Shown: one piece after another, positions 7,978-15,311 of the stretch | Numbering within the stretch: the stretch's first letter is position 1 | How the letters are laid out: each line of letters opens with the position of its first letter | Origin: CAZJNX01 sp964547415 | GTDB lineage: Bacteria > Pseudomonadota > Alphaproteobacteria > Rhizobiales > Amorphaceae | Length of the DNA stretch: 25,514 bases | Assembly: GCA_964547415.1 (NCBI GenBank) | Contig: CAZJNX010000041.1 | Location: forward strand, 1 to 25,514 | Direction of reading: 5' to 3' | Translations under genes and position numbers: made by a program | The notes under the pieces: generated by a model | Databases searched by the model: none | What the model was told of the DNA's origin: nothing | What the model saw: the letters and a program-made list of their open reading frames with translations, nothing else

Positions 7978-8535
7978 CACCGCTTCGCAGGACGGGGCCC
8001 GGTCCGTTTGCCGGTCGCGCGGGGCGGCGCCGACCCACGGCTCGCGCGCGTCGCGACGGCCGCGAACCACGCGGAGTTTCGCCGCGGCCAGCACCCGGCG
8101 CGCCGGTGCTCGCGTCGGCTCCGGCGGAACACCGGCCGACATGTCTCACCGGCGGAATGGACCGAAAGGGGTTGGCGACGGTTGCGCCATTCCCGGCCCA
8201 CCACGCGATAAGATCGGGCACCTGACCTTCCCGACCGCCGGCGACGCATGGGCGGCACATCCGTCCGCACCTGACGCGCAGCGTCCCGTCGTCGGGGCGG
8301 GTGAGGCCCGCGCCGGAACGGGGCATCCGTCCGTCCCGCGTCCTGACCCCTTCGCTCCTGCGGTGGACGCAGCCATGCGGAAGCATCCGCCGCCCGACCG
8401 GCCGGCCGTTGCCCACCCCGACCGGGCTCTGCCGGCCCCTCCCCGCGGATATCTGCCGCCGTCACCGGCGCCCTCCCGGTCCCTCCCCCGGCAAATCCGC
8501 CGCGTCCGTGCGTCGCGTCATGGCCGGCCCGGATT
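7978..8535. other. Gene-free spacer downstream of rpmE
   Basis: No credible gene is seen on either strand. The open frames here are rich in Arg, Pro and Gly and lack conserved-looking blocks. The frame of the next gene is open far upstream (to 8141), but that extension reads as low-complexity filler. The sequence is GC-rich with several short inverted repeats and no T-run terminator. Confidence 0.6.
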
Positions 8536-8564
8536 TTGCGCTGACGGGCGAGGTCTGCTACAGC
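8536..8564 (+). promoter_or_regulatory. Candidate promoter of the DsyB-like methyltransferase gene
   Basis: TTGCGC (8536-8541), a 17-bp spacer and TACAGC (8559-8564) form a plausible sigma-70-type promoter. It sits in a locally AT-richer patch about 120 bp before the GTG start. Confidence 0.4.
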
Positions 8565-8583
8565 CAGTCGCACCGTTCAAATT

Positions 8584-8600
8584 GCGACACAGGATGTCGC
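8584..8600 (+). promoter_or_regulatory. Perfect inverted repeat GCGACA-N5-TGTCGC in the methyltransferase leader
   Basis: The arms are 8584-8589 and 8595-8600, about 13 bp after the likely transcription start. It could be a repressor site or a leader hairpin. The string TTGCGACA at its left edge (8582-8589) recurs at 9957-9964 in front of the next gene, which hints at shared control. Confidence 0.4.
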
Positions 8601-8683
8601 GGACGGGCACGGCCGGCCCTCCCGCCGCCATCGCCCGTGCCGCGGCCCGCCGTCGCGCCGACCAAGCGAGGAGGACGAGGACC

Positions 8684-9697
8684 GTGAAACCGCTCACCGA
8701 GGCCGAGGACGTCTCCGAGATCGCCTTCGCCTTCATGGGGTCGAAGGCGCTCTTCGCCGCCCTCCACCTCGACCTGTTCACCCACCTCGACGACGGCCCC
8801 CTCGACGCCGACACCCTCTCGGCGCGCACCGGCGTCCACCCGGACCGGATCGTCACGCTGCTGACCGCCCTCGCCTCCCTCGGCCTCGTCGTGCCGGGCG
8901 CGGGCGGCTACGGCAACGCTCCCGCCGCGGCCACCTTCCTGTCCCGCAACGGCAAGTACGACTTCGGCGACTACCTGCGCTTCCAGATCGACCGGCAGAT
9001 GTACCCCTTCCTCGAGCAGCTGAACGAGGCGATCTCCGGCACCCTCCCGCCCGGCCGCATCGACAGCTACGAGGCCTGGATGAGCGATCCGGAGGAGGCG
9101 CGCATCTACTCGCGCAGCCAGCACGCCGGCTCCCTCGGGCCCGCGCGGGCGCTCGCGCGGATGAACGACCTCTCGGACGCCCGCCGCCTCCTCGACGTCG
9201 GCGGCGGCACGGGCGCCTTCGCCATCACGCTCTGCACGGCGAACCCGGCGCTCTCGGCCACCATCGTCGACTTCCCGAACGTCGCGGCCGTCGGCCGCGA
9301 CTTCATCTTCGAGGCCGGCCTGTCGGACCGGATCGTCTACCGGGAGGGCAACGCCCTCGAGACGGACTGGCCGGACGGGCAGGACGTGGTGGTGATGAGC
9401 TACCTCCTCAGTTCGATCCCGGGAGACGCCATCGCCCCCACCATCCGCCGTGCCTGGGAGGCGCTCGCCCCCGGCGGGCGGATCTTCCTGCACGACTTCA
9501 TGGTGAACCCGGAGCGCTCGGGCCCGAAGCTCGCCGCCCTCTGGCAGCTCCAGCACACCGCCTTCAATCCGGGCGCGCGATCCGTGGACACCGCATGGGC
9601 CCTCGAGACCGTTCGCGCGGCCGGCTTCGGGGAGGCGGGCGCCGCGCCCCTCATCCCCGGCATGACCACCCTCGTGAGCGCGCGCAAGCCCGCGTGA
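8684..9697 (+). CDS. SAM methyltransferase, DsyB / acetylserotonin O-methyltransferase family
   Basis: The 337-residue class I methyltransferase starts at a GTG with AGGAGG nine bases upstream. Residues 1-100 form the helical dimerisation/winged-helix domain of this family (SEIAFAFMGSKALFAALHLDLF, then the recognition segment DRIVTLLTALASLGLV). The SAM domain has LLDVGGGTGAFA (169-180), the acidic loop IVDFPNV (194-200) and the HDF motif (His270-Asp271) after PGGRIFLH. Overall length and blocks such as KYDFGDYLR, RQMYPFL and SQHAGSLGPAR resemble, from memory, DsyB. DsyB is the methylthiohydroxybutyrate S-methyltransferase of DMSP synthesis in marine alphaproteobacteria. The family call is firm and the DsyB call tentative. 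An O-methyltransferase on a phenolic or carotenoid substrate is the alternative. The next genes are another methyltransferase and a Rieske oxygenase. Confidence 0.85.
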   Translation: MKPLTEAEDVSEIAFAFMGSKALFAALHLDLFTHLDDGPLDADTLSARTGVHPDRIVTLLTALASLGLVVPGAGGYGNAPAAATFLSRNGKYDFGDYLRFQIDRQMYPFLEQLNEAISGTLPPGRIDSYEAWMSDPEEARIYSRSQHAGSLGPARALARMNDLSDARRLLDVGGGTGAFAITLCTANPALSATIVDFPNVAAVGRDFIFEAGLSDRIVYREGNALETDWPDGQDVVVMSYLLSSIPGDAIAPTIRRAWEALAPGGRIFLHDFMVNPERSGPKLAALWQLQHTAFNPGARSVDTAWALETVRAAGFGEAGAAPLIPGMTTLVSARKPA

Positions 9698-10081
9698 CCC
9701 GCCGCCGTTGCCGGAGCGCAACGGTTGTCGCCTTTCGGCGGGGCGGGCCGCCCGCGCCGACCCCGCGCGTTGCCGTGCACCACCGGCCGTGCCATGGAGG
9801 CGTGATCGGCGGCGCGGGTCGGGGCCGTGGGCGGACCATCCACGGCGTCCTCGGCGATGGCGTCTGTCACGGATCGGCCCTGCAGTTCTGGGTTGCAGAG
9901 CCCGTGGAGCACGCCGGCGTTGAAAAGCCGCCTGCGGGACGTGACAGGGCCGCTTGTTGCGACAATATGGCACGTCGAAGCCGGTGCGGTGCCGACGGTG
10001 CCCGCGGCGACCGCGCATGGCGACAGACGCGGGAGGCGGCGGGCCGGCCCGTCCGCGCACCCCGACCGTCGGGAGGATGAG
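9698..10081. other. Spacer with candidate promoter before the CFA-like gene
   Basis: No gene is seen in these 384 bp. GTGACA (9941-9946), 16 bp and CAATAT (9963-9968) form a candidate promoter. TTGCGACA (9957-9964) overlaps the -10 and repeats the word found in the leader of the preceding methyltransferase gene. A short repeat CTGCA...TGCAG lies near 9881-9898. Confidence 0.45.
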
Positions 10082-10987
10082 ATGACCCGTCAGGAGAAAG
10101 AATTCGCCCCGATCGACGTGGCCGACGCCGCGACGCTCACGGCCCACGAGGCGATCCAGTACCATTACGACAACGACACCGCCTTCTTCTCCCTCTGGCT
10201 CGACCCGGGCCTCAACTACAGCGCGGCCCGCTGGCAGGCGCCCCACGGCAAGGGCCCGCGGGCGACGAGCCTCGCCGAGGCCCAGTCGGCCAAGGTGAAC
10301 TTCCACCTCGACGCCCTGCAGCTGCCGGACAAGGCGCGCGTCCTCGACGTCGGCTGCGGCTGGGGCGACGTCCTGCGCCGCGCCGTGGAGGAGCGGGGCG
10401 CGGCCCGCGCCGTCGGCCTCACCCTGTCGGAAGACCAGCACGCCCACATCACCGCCAGCGGCTGGCCCCACGTGGAAGTGCTGCTGGAGGACTTCTTCGC
10501 CTTTGAGACCGACGAGACCTTCGACGGCGTCGTGTCCATCGGTGCGTTCGAGCATTTCGCCCGCCCCTCCATGGGCAAGGACGAGAAGATCGCCATCTAT
10601 CGCCTGTTCTTCGAGGCCTGCCACCGCGTGCTCGAGAAGGGCGGCTGCTTGTCCCTGCAGACCATCGTCTGGGACGACCTCGATTTCGAGGCCTCCAAGA
10701 AGTGGATCCCGCAGACGGTGTTCCCGCAGTCGGACATCCCCTTCATCGACGAGATCGCGGTGGCGAGCGCGCCGACGTTCCGGCTCGAGTACCTGGAGAA
10801 CACCCGGGACGACTACATCCACACGCTCGATGCGTGGATCCGCAACCTGCGCGCGGCGAAGGAGACGGTGCTCGCCCGCTGGGGCGAGGAGAAGTACGCC
10901 TTCTTCGAGCACTACCTGAGGAACTCGAAACTCGCCTTCCAGCGCCGGAAGAACGCCCTCGCCCGGATGACCTTCCGCCGCCGCTGA
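10082..10987 (+). CDS. Cyclopropane-fatty-acid-synthase-like SAM methyltransferase
   Basis: The 301-residue product belongs to the CFA-synthase/mycolic-methyltransferase superfamily. It has the family opening HYDNDTAFFSLWLD (28-41), the SAM motif VLDVGCGWGDVL (87-98), GLTLSEDQ (112-119) and the FEHF block (Glu157) after VSIGAFEH. It is about 80 residues shorter than E. coli Cfa because it lacks the N-terminal lipid-binding domain. The true substrate may therefore be a small molecule and not a membrane lipid; several short members are small-molecule methyltransferases. The ATG at 10082 is six bases after GGGAGG. It lies between the DsyB-like methyltransferase and the Rieske oxygenase, all on the same strand. 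Substrate unknown. Confidence 0.88.
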   Translation: MTRQEKEFAPIDVADAATLTAHEAIQYHYDNDTAFFSLWLDPGLNYSAARWQAPHGKGPRATSLAEAQSAKVNFHLDALQLPDKARVLDVGCGWGDVLRRAVEERGAARAVGLTLSEDQHAHITASGWPHVEVLLEDFFAFETDETFDGVVSIGAFEHFARPSMGKDEKIAIYRLFFEACHRVLEKGGCLSLQTIVWDDLDFEASKKWIPQTVFPQSDIPFIDEIAVASAPTFRLEYLENTRDDYIHTLDAWIRNLRAAKETVLARWGEEKYAFFEHYLRNSKLAFQRRKNALARMTFRRR

Positions 10988-11005
10988 CCCCTCCCCTGCC
11001 GGCGC

Positions 11006-11028
11006 GCCTGCCCGCCCGCCGGGCAGGC
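11006..11028 (+). terminator. Hairpin after the CFA-like gene
   Basis: A perfect 9-bp stem GCCTGCCCG / CGGGCAGGC with a 5-nt loop starts 18 bp after the stop codon. No T-run follows, so it is a terminator only by position and stability. Confidence 0.35.
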
Positions 11029-11045
11029 CTGCCCAAAGAACCGGC

Positions 11046-11074
11046 GTGACCTGCGACGGGGCGGCTCCTATAGG
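11046..11074 (+). promoter_or_regulatory. Candidate promoter of the Rieske oxygenase gene
   Basis: GTGACC (11046-11051), a 17-bp spacer and TATAGG (11069-11074) lie 31 bp before the ATG. Together with the preceding hairpin this suggests the oxygenase has its own transcript. Confidence 0.4.
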
Positions 11075-11105
11075 CTGGCGCGACGGACGAACCGGAGCGA
11101 GGCCC

Positions 11106-12203
11106 ATGCTGAACCGCAACCCCGACCATCGCCTGCGCGCCGCGCCCCAGGCGGCCTACACGGACGCGGCAGGCTTCGAGGCGGAGCTTTCGGGCATCTA
11201 CGACCGGGACTGGGTGATGGTGACCCGCTCGGGAACGCTGGCGGCGCCGGGCGACTATGTGACGGCCCGGATCGGACGGCGGCCCGTGGTCGTCGTGCGG
11301 CAGGAGGACGGCTCGCTGGCCGCCTTCGGCAACGTGTGCCTCCACCGCTACGCCCGCCTCCTCGACGGCTGCGGCAACGCCAGGCGCATCGTCTGCCCCT
11401 ACCACGCCTGGACCTACGACCGCTCCGGCCGCCTCATCGGCGTCGCGGACCCGGAGGGCTACCGCGACCTCGCCTTCCGCGAGCTCTCCCTGCCGCAGCT
11501 TTCGGTGGAGGAGTATCTCGGGTTCGTGTTCGTGTCCTTCGCCCGGGACCTTCCCCCCGTTGCCGAACGCCTTTCGGACCTTGCCGGCTACCTGTCCGCC
11601 CACGGCATCGACGCCTACGAGGACCGCCACGTGGTCCACGAGGAGATCTGGGAGGGGAACTGGAAGCTGGTCTTCGAGAACTTCATCGAGAGCTACCACA
11701 CCACCTACGCCCACAAGGGCTCCATCGGCCCCACCAACCCGACCCGCTTCGCCGAGGAGGGCCCGGGGCGGGAGCACCCCTTCTTCTCGATCCACTCCAA
11801 CTCGTACCGGCCGGAGGACGTGCCGGAAGTCCACGACCCGGCCCTCCCCGTGGAGGAGCACCGCAAGCTCCACGTCATCGCGCTCTACCCGAACGGGCTT
11901 GCGGCGGTGGACCCCAACTTCATGTGGTGGATGGCGCTGGAGCCGATCGCGGCTGGGCGGACCAACGCCCGCTGGGGCCTGTCCTTCTCGCCCGCGGCGA
12001 TGGGCGGCATGGCGGACGCGGAAGGCTTCGTGCGCACGATCGTGAAGACCATCGAGATCGCCACCGCGGAGGACAAGGAGATGGTGGGCCGCTGCCAGGA
12101 GGGCGCCGCCTTCGGCTCGCCCGAGCGTGGCTACCTCCACGACTGGCTCGAGGTCTACATCGACGAGTTCCGCCGCTACGTGGAGGATCGCGCCTCTGTC
12201 TGA
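11106..12203 (+). CDS. Rieske non-heme iron oxygenase, alpha subunit (Glu-bridged, quaternary-amine-like subgroup)
   Basis: The 365-residue product is a complete Rieske oxygenase alpha subunit. The [2Fe-2S] ligands are Cys78, His80, Cys97 and His100 (CLHR...CPYHAW). The mononuclear iron ligands are His198 and His203 in ENFIESYHTTYAH, with Asp323 (AEDKEMV) as probable third ligand. The bridging residue is Glu195 where most ring-hydroxylating dioxygenases have Asp. Glu here is a trait of the group acting on glycine betaine and carnitine (GbcA, CntA). That makes a small cationic substrate more likely than an aromatic one, despite the usual database label. The ATG follows GGAGCGAGG. No beta subunit, ferredoxin or reductase gene is adjacent, so the electron donor must be elsewhere. 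It follows two methyltransferases; tRNA-Leu lies convergent downstream. Confidence 0.9.
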   Translation: MLNRNPDHRLRAAPQAAYTDAAGFEAELSGIYDRDWVMVTRSGTLAAPGDYVTARIGRRPVVVVRQEDGSLAAFGNVCLHRYARLLDGCGNARRIVCPYHAWTYDRSGRLIGVADPEGYRDLAFRELSLPQLSVEEYLGFVFVSFARDLPPVAERLSDLAGYLSAHGIDAYEDRHVVHEEIWEGNWKLVFENFIESYHTTYAHKGSIGPTNPTRFAEEGPGREHPFFSIHSNSYRPEDVPEVHDPALPVEEHRKLHVIALYPNGLAAVDPNFMWWMALEPIAAGRTNARWGLSFSPAAMGGMADAEGFVRTIVKTIEIATAEDKEMVGRCQEGAAFGSPERGYLHDWLEVYIDEFRRYVEDRASV

Positions 12204-12252
12204 GGCTCTCCCCGGCCCGTGGCGAGGCGCTTTCCGCCCCTGGCGGGGCAGC

Positions 12253-12336
12253 TGGTGCGGACGGTGGGACTCGAACCCACACGGCAAGGCCCCGGGATTT
12301 TAAGTCCCGTGCGTCTACCCGTTCCGCCACGTCCGC
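12253..12336 (-). tRNA. tRNA-Leu (anticodon UAA)
   Basis: On the minus strand the acceptor stem GCGGACG pairs with CGTCCGC, followed by discriminator A and an encoded CCA (12255-12253). The anticodon arm is CGGGA-CTTAAAA-TCCCG, giving anticodon TAA, which reads UUA/UUG. The T arm is GTGGG-TTCGAGT-CCCAC. An enlarged variable arm (GGCCTTGCC region) marks a class II tRNA. Its 3' end lies 50 bp from the end of the Rieske gene, so the two converge. Confidence 0.96.
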
Positions 12337-13272
12337 ATTGCCCGGCGGCGCAGGATCATCCGTCCCGGCGATCGATCCCGCCTCCGGACGGGCCCGACGC
12401 GGGAGCGATGACCGGCCCCATCATGCAACGAGCGGCCGCGTCCGTGCAGCCCCTGCCGACACGGCCGACCCGTGAAGGCGGCGGCCCGACGGGCGGGGCC
12501 GCGGGGACACCCCTCGCCCAGGGGCACGGTCGGGCCACGCGCTTCGTGCCCGCTCCCCCCTCGCGGCGGCCCAAACTGCCGGCCGTCCGCGCCGGGAAGC
12601 CGGAACGGGCGTGACGGGGGACCCGCGGCAGGCCGGCCAGCCGAGGGCGGCGGGCGAGCAGGCCGGGCGCCGCGATCCGCGGCACCGTCGCGGCGAGCGG
12701 CCGCCGCAGCCGTGCCAGCGAACCCCGGACCCGCCGGCAGCCCGACCCTCCCCGGCTCCCGGTCCAGAAGATACGCCGCGAGCCGCGCAACGCGCCCCAC
12801 GACGGCGGCGCCCGGCGCGCCGGCCGCCGCGTGCCGACGCCCAAGCGAGGCCCGCGGCTGGCGGCCCGTTCGCGGACGGTCCAGCCGGACGAAGCGGGCC
12901 CGCGGCTTGCGGCGAGCCCCTTCGGACCGTCCGCCGCTTGCCGGGCCGCAGGCGCCTGCGCCAGCTCACGGCACCGAGGCACGAGCCTCACGCCCGCCCC
13001 CTCCCGCCACCCCGAGCGCGGCGGGCGCGCCATGGCCGCATCGCCCGGGCCGGACGCCCCGACCGGCGGTCCGCCGGGGAGCGGGCGGTGGCACGCGCGC
13101 CGGACGGGGCCGGTGTTCCGGAAGGCGCGGCGTGGATCCGGCCGGTGCCGGGCGCGACGATCCCCCGTCGGCGAGCGGCGGGAACGGGCGGTCTCCGCCC
13201 CCGGTGGCGGCAGCGTGCGGCGCGGCGCATCGCCGGCGCTCGCGGCGCGACCGCCGGCGGTTCACGGGCGGG
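12337..13272. other. Gene-free stretch of about 0.94 kb between tRNA-Leu and the glycine-zipper gene
   Basis: Several long open frames exist on both strands, but all translate to Arg/Ala/Gly/Pro-rich sequence without conserved blocks, as expected from very GC-rich non-coding DNA. I see no integrase, no duplicate of the tRNA end and no transposon ends. A repeat-containing stretch lies at 12849-12934. Confidence 0.6.
12849..12934. repeat. Direct plus inverted repeat in the non-coding stretch
   Basis: GCCCGCGGCTGGCGGC (from about 12850) recurs as GCCCGCGGCTTGCGGC about 48 bp later. GCGGACGGTCC (12872-12882) and GGACCGTCCGC (12924-12934) are perfect 11-bp inverted copies with a 41-nt loop. It may be a duplicated, folded element; no function is known. 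Confidence 0.45.
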
Positions 13273-13545
13273 TCAGCAGGGAACGCGCACGAGGACGCCC
13301 CGGGCGTCGCGCACGTAGCATTCGTCCTGCGGCGTGGTGGCCGCGCCGACGACCGCGCCGGACGCACCGCCGATGGCGCCGCCGATGAGGGCCCCTTCAC
13401 CCGTGCCGGTGATGAGCGCGCCGGTGGCCGCACCGAGGCCCGCGCCGAGCGCACCGCCGGTCGCCGCGCGGCGCCCTTCCTCGGTGGCGCAACCGGCGAG
13501 CGCGAGCGGGAACAGGGCCACCGCGACCCATTTCGTCAGCGTCAT
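13273..13545 (-). CDS. Glycine-zipper outer-membrane lipoprotein (small)
   Basis: The 90-residue product has a lipoprotein signal MTLTKWVAVALFPLALAGC with lipobox LALAGC and lipidated Cys19. Residues 27-70 are a glycine-zipper segment (GGALGAGLGAATGALITG, GALIGGAIGGASGAVVGAA) that can pack into a membrane hairpin, as in the SlyB/OsmB-like small lipoproteins. The tail ECYVRDARGVLVRVPC ends in Cys and could form a disulfide with Cys76. The ATG is preceded by GAGAGGTCAGAGGG. It is probably an envelope-stability or stress protein; the exact role is unknown. It lies 139 bp downstream of speE on the same strand and may have its own promoter. Confidence 0.88.
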   Translation of the reverse strand: MTLTKWVAVALFPLALAGCATEEGRRAATGGALGAGLGAATGALITGTGEGALIGGAIGGASGAVVGAATTPQDECYVRDARGVLVRVPC

Positions 13546-13684
13546 CCCTCTGACCTCTCGTTGTTGTCGACGGGCGGGCGCGGCGCGGCACCCCGCCAGC
13601 GTTCTAACCCATGACGCTGCGGGTTGCGAGGGTCGGCGCGCCCCGTGCGGCCAGCCGTTGCATCCGCGCAACCGCCGGCAGGCC

Positions 13685-14551
13685 TCACCGCGCGCGGGCG
13701 ATCGCGGCGACGTAGGCGGGAAGCGCGAAGGCCGCCCGGTGGACCGCCGGGGTGTAGTAGCGGGTCGAAAGTCCGGCCGCCTCGAAACGCGCGGCGAGGG
13801 TCTCCTCCGGCACGTCGGCCAGCGAGGCATCTGCCGAGGCGAAGCCGTGGGCCATGGCCCCGCCGACGTAGGTGGGGACGGTGGACAGGAAGAAGCGGGC
13901 GGCGCCGAAGGCCTCGCCGAGGGCGCGGGCGGAGGCGGCGAGTTCCTCCCCCTGCACGAACGGCACGCCCGCCTGGGTGACGAGCACCCCGCCAGGCGCG
14001 AGGGCGCGGCGGCAGGCGGCGTAGAAGGACGCGGTGAAAAGGCCCGCCGCCGGGCCGAACGGGTCGGTGGAATCGACGATGATCACGTCGTGGCGCCCGT
14101 CCGTCTCGGCGACGTGGCGGATGCCGTCGGCGATCACGAGGGAAAGGCGCGGGTCGTCGAAGGCGCCGGCGGACACCTCCGGGAAGTGGGTGCGGCAGAA
14201 GTCCACCACCTGCCGGTCGATCTCAACGAGGGTCACCGCCTCGACCGACGGGTGGCGCAACACCTCGCGGACCACGCCCCCGTCCCCGCCGCCGATCACG
14301 AGCACCCGCCGCGCCGCGCCGTGGGCGAGGAGAGGCACGTGGGCCATCATCTCGTGGTAGATGAACTCGTCGGACGTGGTGAGCTGGATCGCCCCGTCGA
14401 GCACCATGACGCGCCCGAACAGCGGGGTCTCGAACACCTCGAGGTGCTGCAGCTCAGTCCGCTCGGACACGATGGTCCGCGTCGGCTTCATGCTCACGCG
14501 GAAGCCGAGGTCGTCGTGGATGGTCTCGTGGACCCACTCGTCGGTGGTCAA
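13685..14551 (-). CDS. speE: Spermidine synthase (polyamine aminopropyltransferase)
   Basis: The 288-residue enzyme transfers the aminopropyl group of decarboxylated SAM to putrescine, giving spermidine. It contains VFETPLFGRVMVLDGAIQLTT, HEMMAHVPLLAH (66-77), the nucleotide motif VIGGGDGGVVRE (85-96), the acidic VEIDRQVVDF, and the catalytic Asp160 in VDSTDPFGPA. Length is typical. The start is probably the TTG at 14551, which has GGAGG five bases upstream and gives an N-terminus beginning at TTDEWVHET. An in-frame start at 14614 would add 21 Arg/Gly-rich residues unlike the family. It lies 70 bp after speD, so the pair forms a complete spermidine branch. A homospermidine-synthase or carboxyspermidine route is not seen here. 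Confidence 0.95.
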   Translation of the reverse strand: MTTDEWVHETIHDDLGFRVSMKPTRTIVSERTELQHLEVFETPLFGRVMVLDGAIQLTTSDEFIYHEMMAHVPLLAHGAARRVLVIGGGDGGVVREVLRHPSVEAVTLVEIDRQVVDFCRTHFPEVSAGAFDDPRLSLVIADGIRHVAETDGRHDVIIVDSTDPFGPAAGLFTASFYAACRRALAPGGVLVTQAGVPFVQGEELAASARALGEAFGAARFFLSTVPTYVGGAMAHGFASADASLADVPEETLAARFEAAGLSTRYYTPAVHRAAFALPAYVAAIARAR

Positions 14552-14621
14552 CGCCCCCTCCCTCGCGCGCGTCTCCGGGGCGCCGGGGCGGGATCGCCCG
14601 CCGCCGGCCCTCACCGGGCGG

Positions 14622-15101
14622 TCAGAGCGCCTTGCCGCGCAGGATCTCGCTCACCGCGATGCGCTCGGGCCGGAAGGCCTCGCGCAGGACGTCGACGCAC
14701 TTCTCCGGCGCGGCGTCGCCGCACATGAACACGTCGAGGGCGGCGTAGGCGTGCTCGGGCCAGGAATGGATCGAGATGTGGCTCTCCGCCAGCACCGCGA
14801 CGCCCGAGATGCCGCCGTTCTCGTCGAAGTGGTGGAGGTGGATGTGCAGGAGCGTCGCCCCCGCCGCCTCGACGCAGTCGATCAGCGTCTCCTCCACGTG
14901 GGAAAGGTCGTCCAGGCGGTCCCCGCCGTAAACGTCGATGATGAGGTGGGCACCGGCGCACTTCACGCCGTTGCGGACGACGAGATGGTCGTCCGGGTCG
15001 ATGGTTTGTCCGGCGCCCGGGGCGCGGATGGTTTCTTCCTCTTGGGTGTTGCCTGGATTTTCCAAGTCGATCCCCAGCGGGAAGAGGGCCGTTCTGGTCA
15101 A
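14622..15101 (-). CDS. speD: S-adenosylmethionine decarboxylase proenzyme (bacterial SpeD/SpeH type)
   Basis: The 159-residue proenzyme decarboxylates SAM to provide the aminopropyl donor for SpeE. The self-cleavage site is present: VLAESHISIHSWPEHAYA, with cleavage between Glu106 and Ser107, Ser107 becoming the pyruvoyl cofactor. His112 and Cys127 (DVFMCGD) match the processing and catalytic residues of the short bacterial class. The upstream blocks GAHLIIDVYGG and HHFDENGGISGVAV also fit. The TTG at 15101 is the best start because GGGAGG stands five bases before it and the product then begins TRTALFPLG. An in-frame start at 15197 would add a Cys/Arg-rich leader. It is divergent from padR across a regulatory spacer. 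Confidence 0.95.
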   Translation of the reverse strand: MTRTALFPLGIDLENPGNTQEEETIRAPGAGQTIDPDDHLVVRNGVKCAGAHLIIDVYGGDRLDDLSHVEETLIDCVEAAGATLLHIHLHHFDENGGISGVAVLAESHISIHSWPEHAYAALDVFMCGDAAPEKCVDVLREAFRPERIAVSEILRGKAL

Positions 15102-15125
15102 AGGAGCCTCCCTACCTGCCAGCAG

Positions 15126-15215
15126 ATGCGCATGATGTGCGGCTGAGGATGCGGACAATAGTCGCCGCGCCCGGCCCTTGCAAGGGATGCACCCCAAAAA
15201 TGCGCATTCCGTGCG
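15126..15215 (-). promoter_or_regulatory. Two copies of ATGCGCAT-N3-GTGCG upstream of speD
   Basis: Copy 1 is at 15126-15141 and copy 2 at 15200-15215, each a perfect 8-bp palindrome ATGCGCAT followed after 3 bp by GTGCG. They are 74 bp apart, close to seven helical turns. Copy 1 lies only 25 bp before the speD start, just upstream of its ribosome site. They look like paired operators for speD; the regulator is unknown. Confidence 0.45.
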
Positions 15216-15311
15216 CCCGCGTGGGTTCCCCGGCGACCGCCCCGCAAGCCCCGTGCCAGCGTTGCAACATCTGCCACCGCGCGCGCCGGACGCCCGGCTG
15301 CCGGGCCCACA

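Noticed and set aside
8141..8683. Upstream extension of the DsyB-like methyltransferase by 181 codons
   Set aside because: The added sequence is Pro/Arg-rich filler and contains the likely promoter; the GTG at 8684 has an AGGAGG at ideal spacing.
8558..11119. An 853-codon minus-strand open frame opposite the methyltransferase genes
   Set aside because: It is the antisense shadow of strong genes with GC-rich third positions; its translation is Arg/Gly/Val/His-rich without any family block.
12356..13033. A 225-codon minus-strand gene next to tRNA-Leu
   Set aside because: Arg/Ala/Gly/Pro-rich, no conserved motif, no good ribosome site, and overlapped by equally long frames in other phases.
12253..13272. 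tRNA-associated integrated island with attachment sites
   Set aside because: No integrase gene and no second copy of the tRNA 3' end found within the window.
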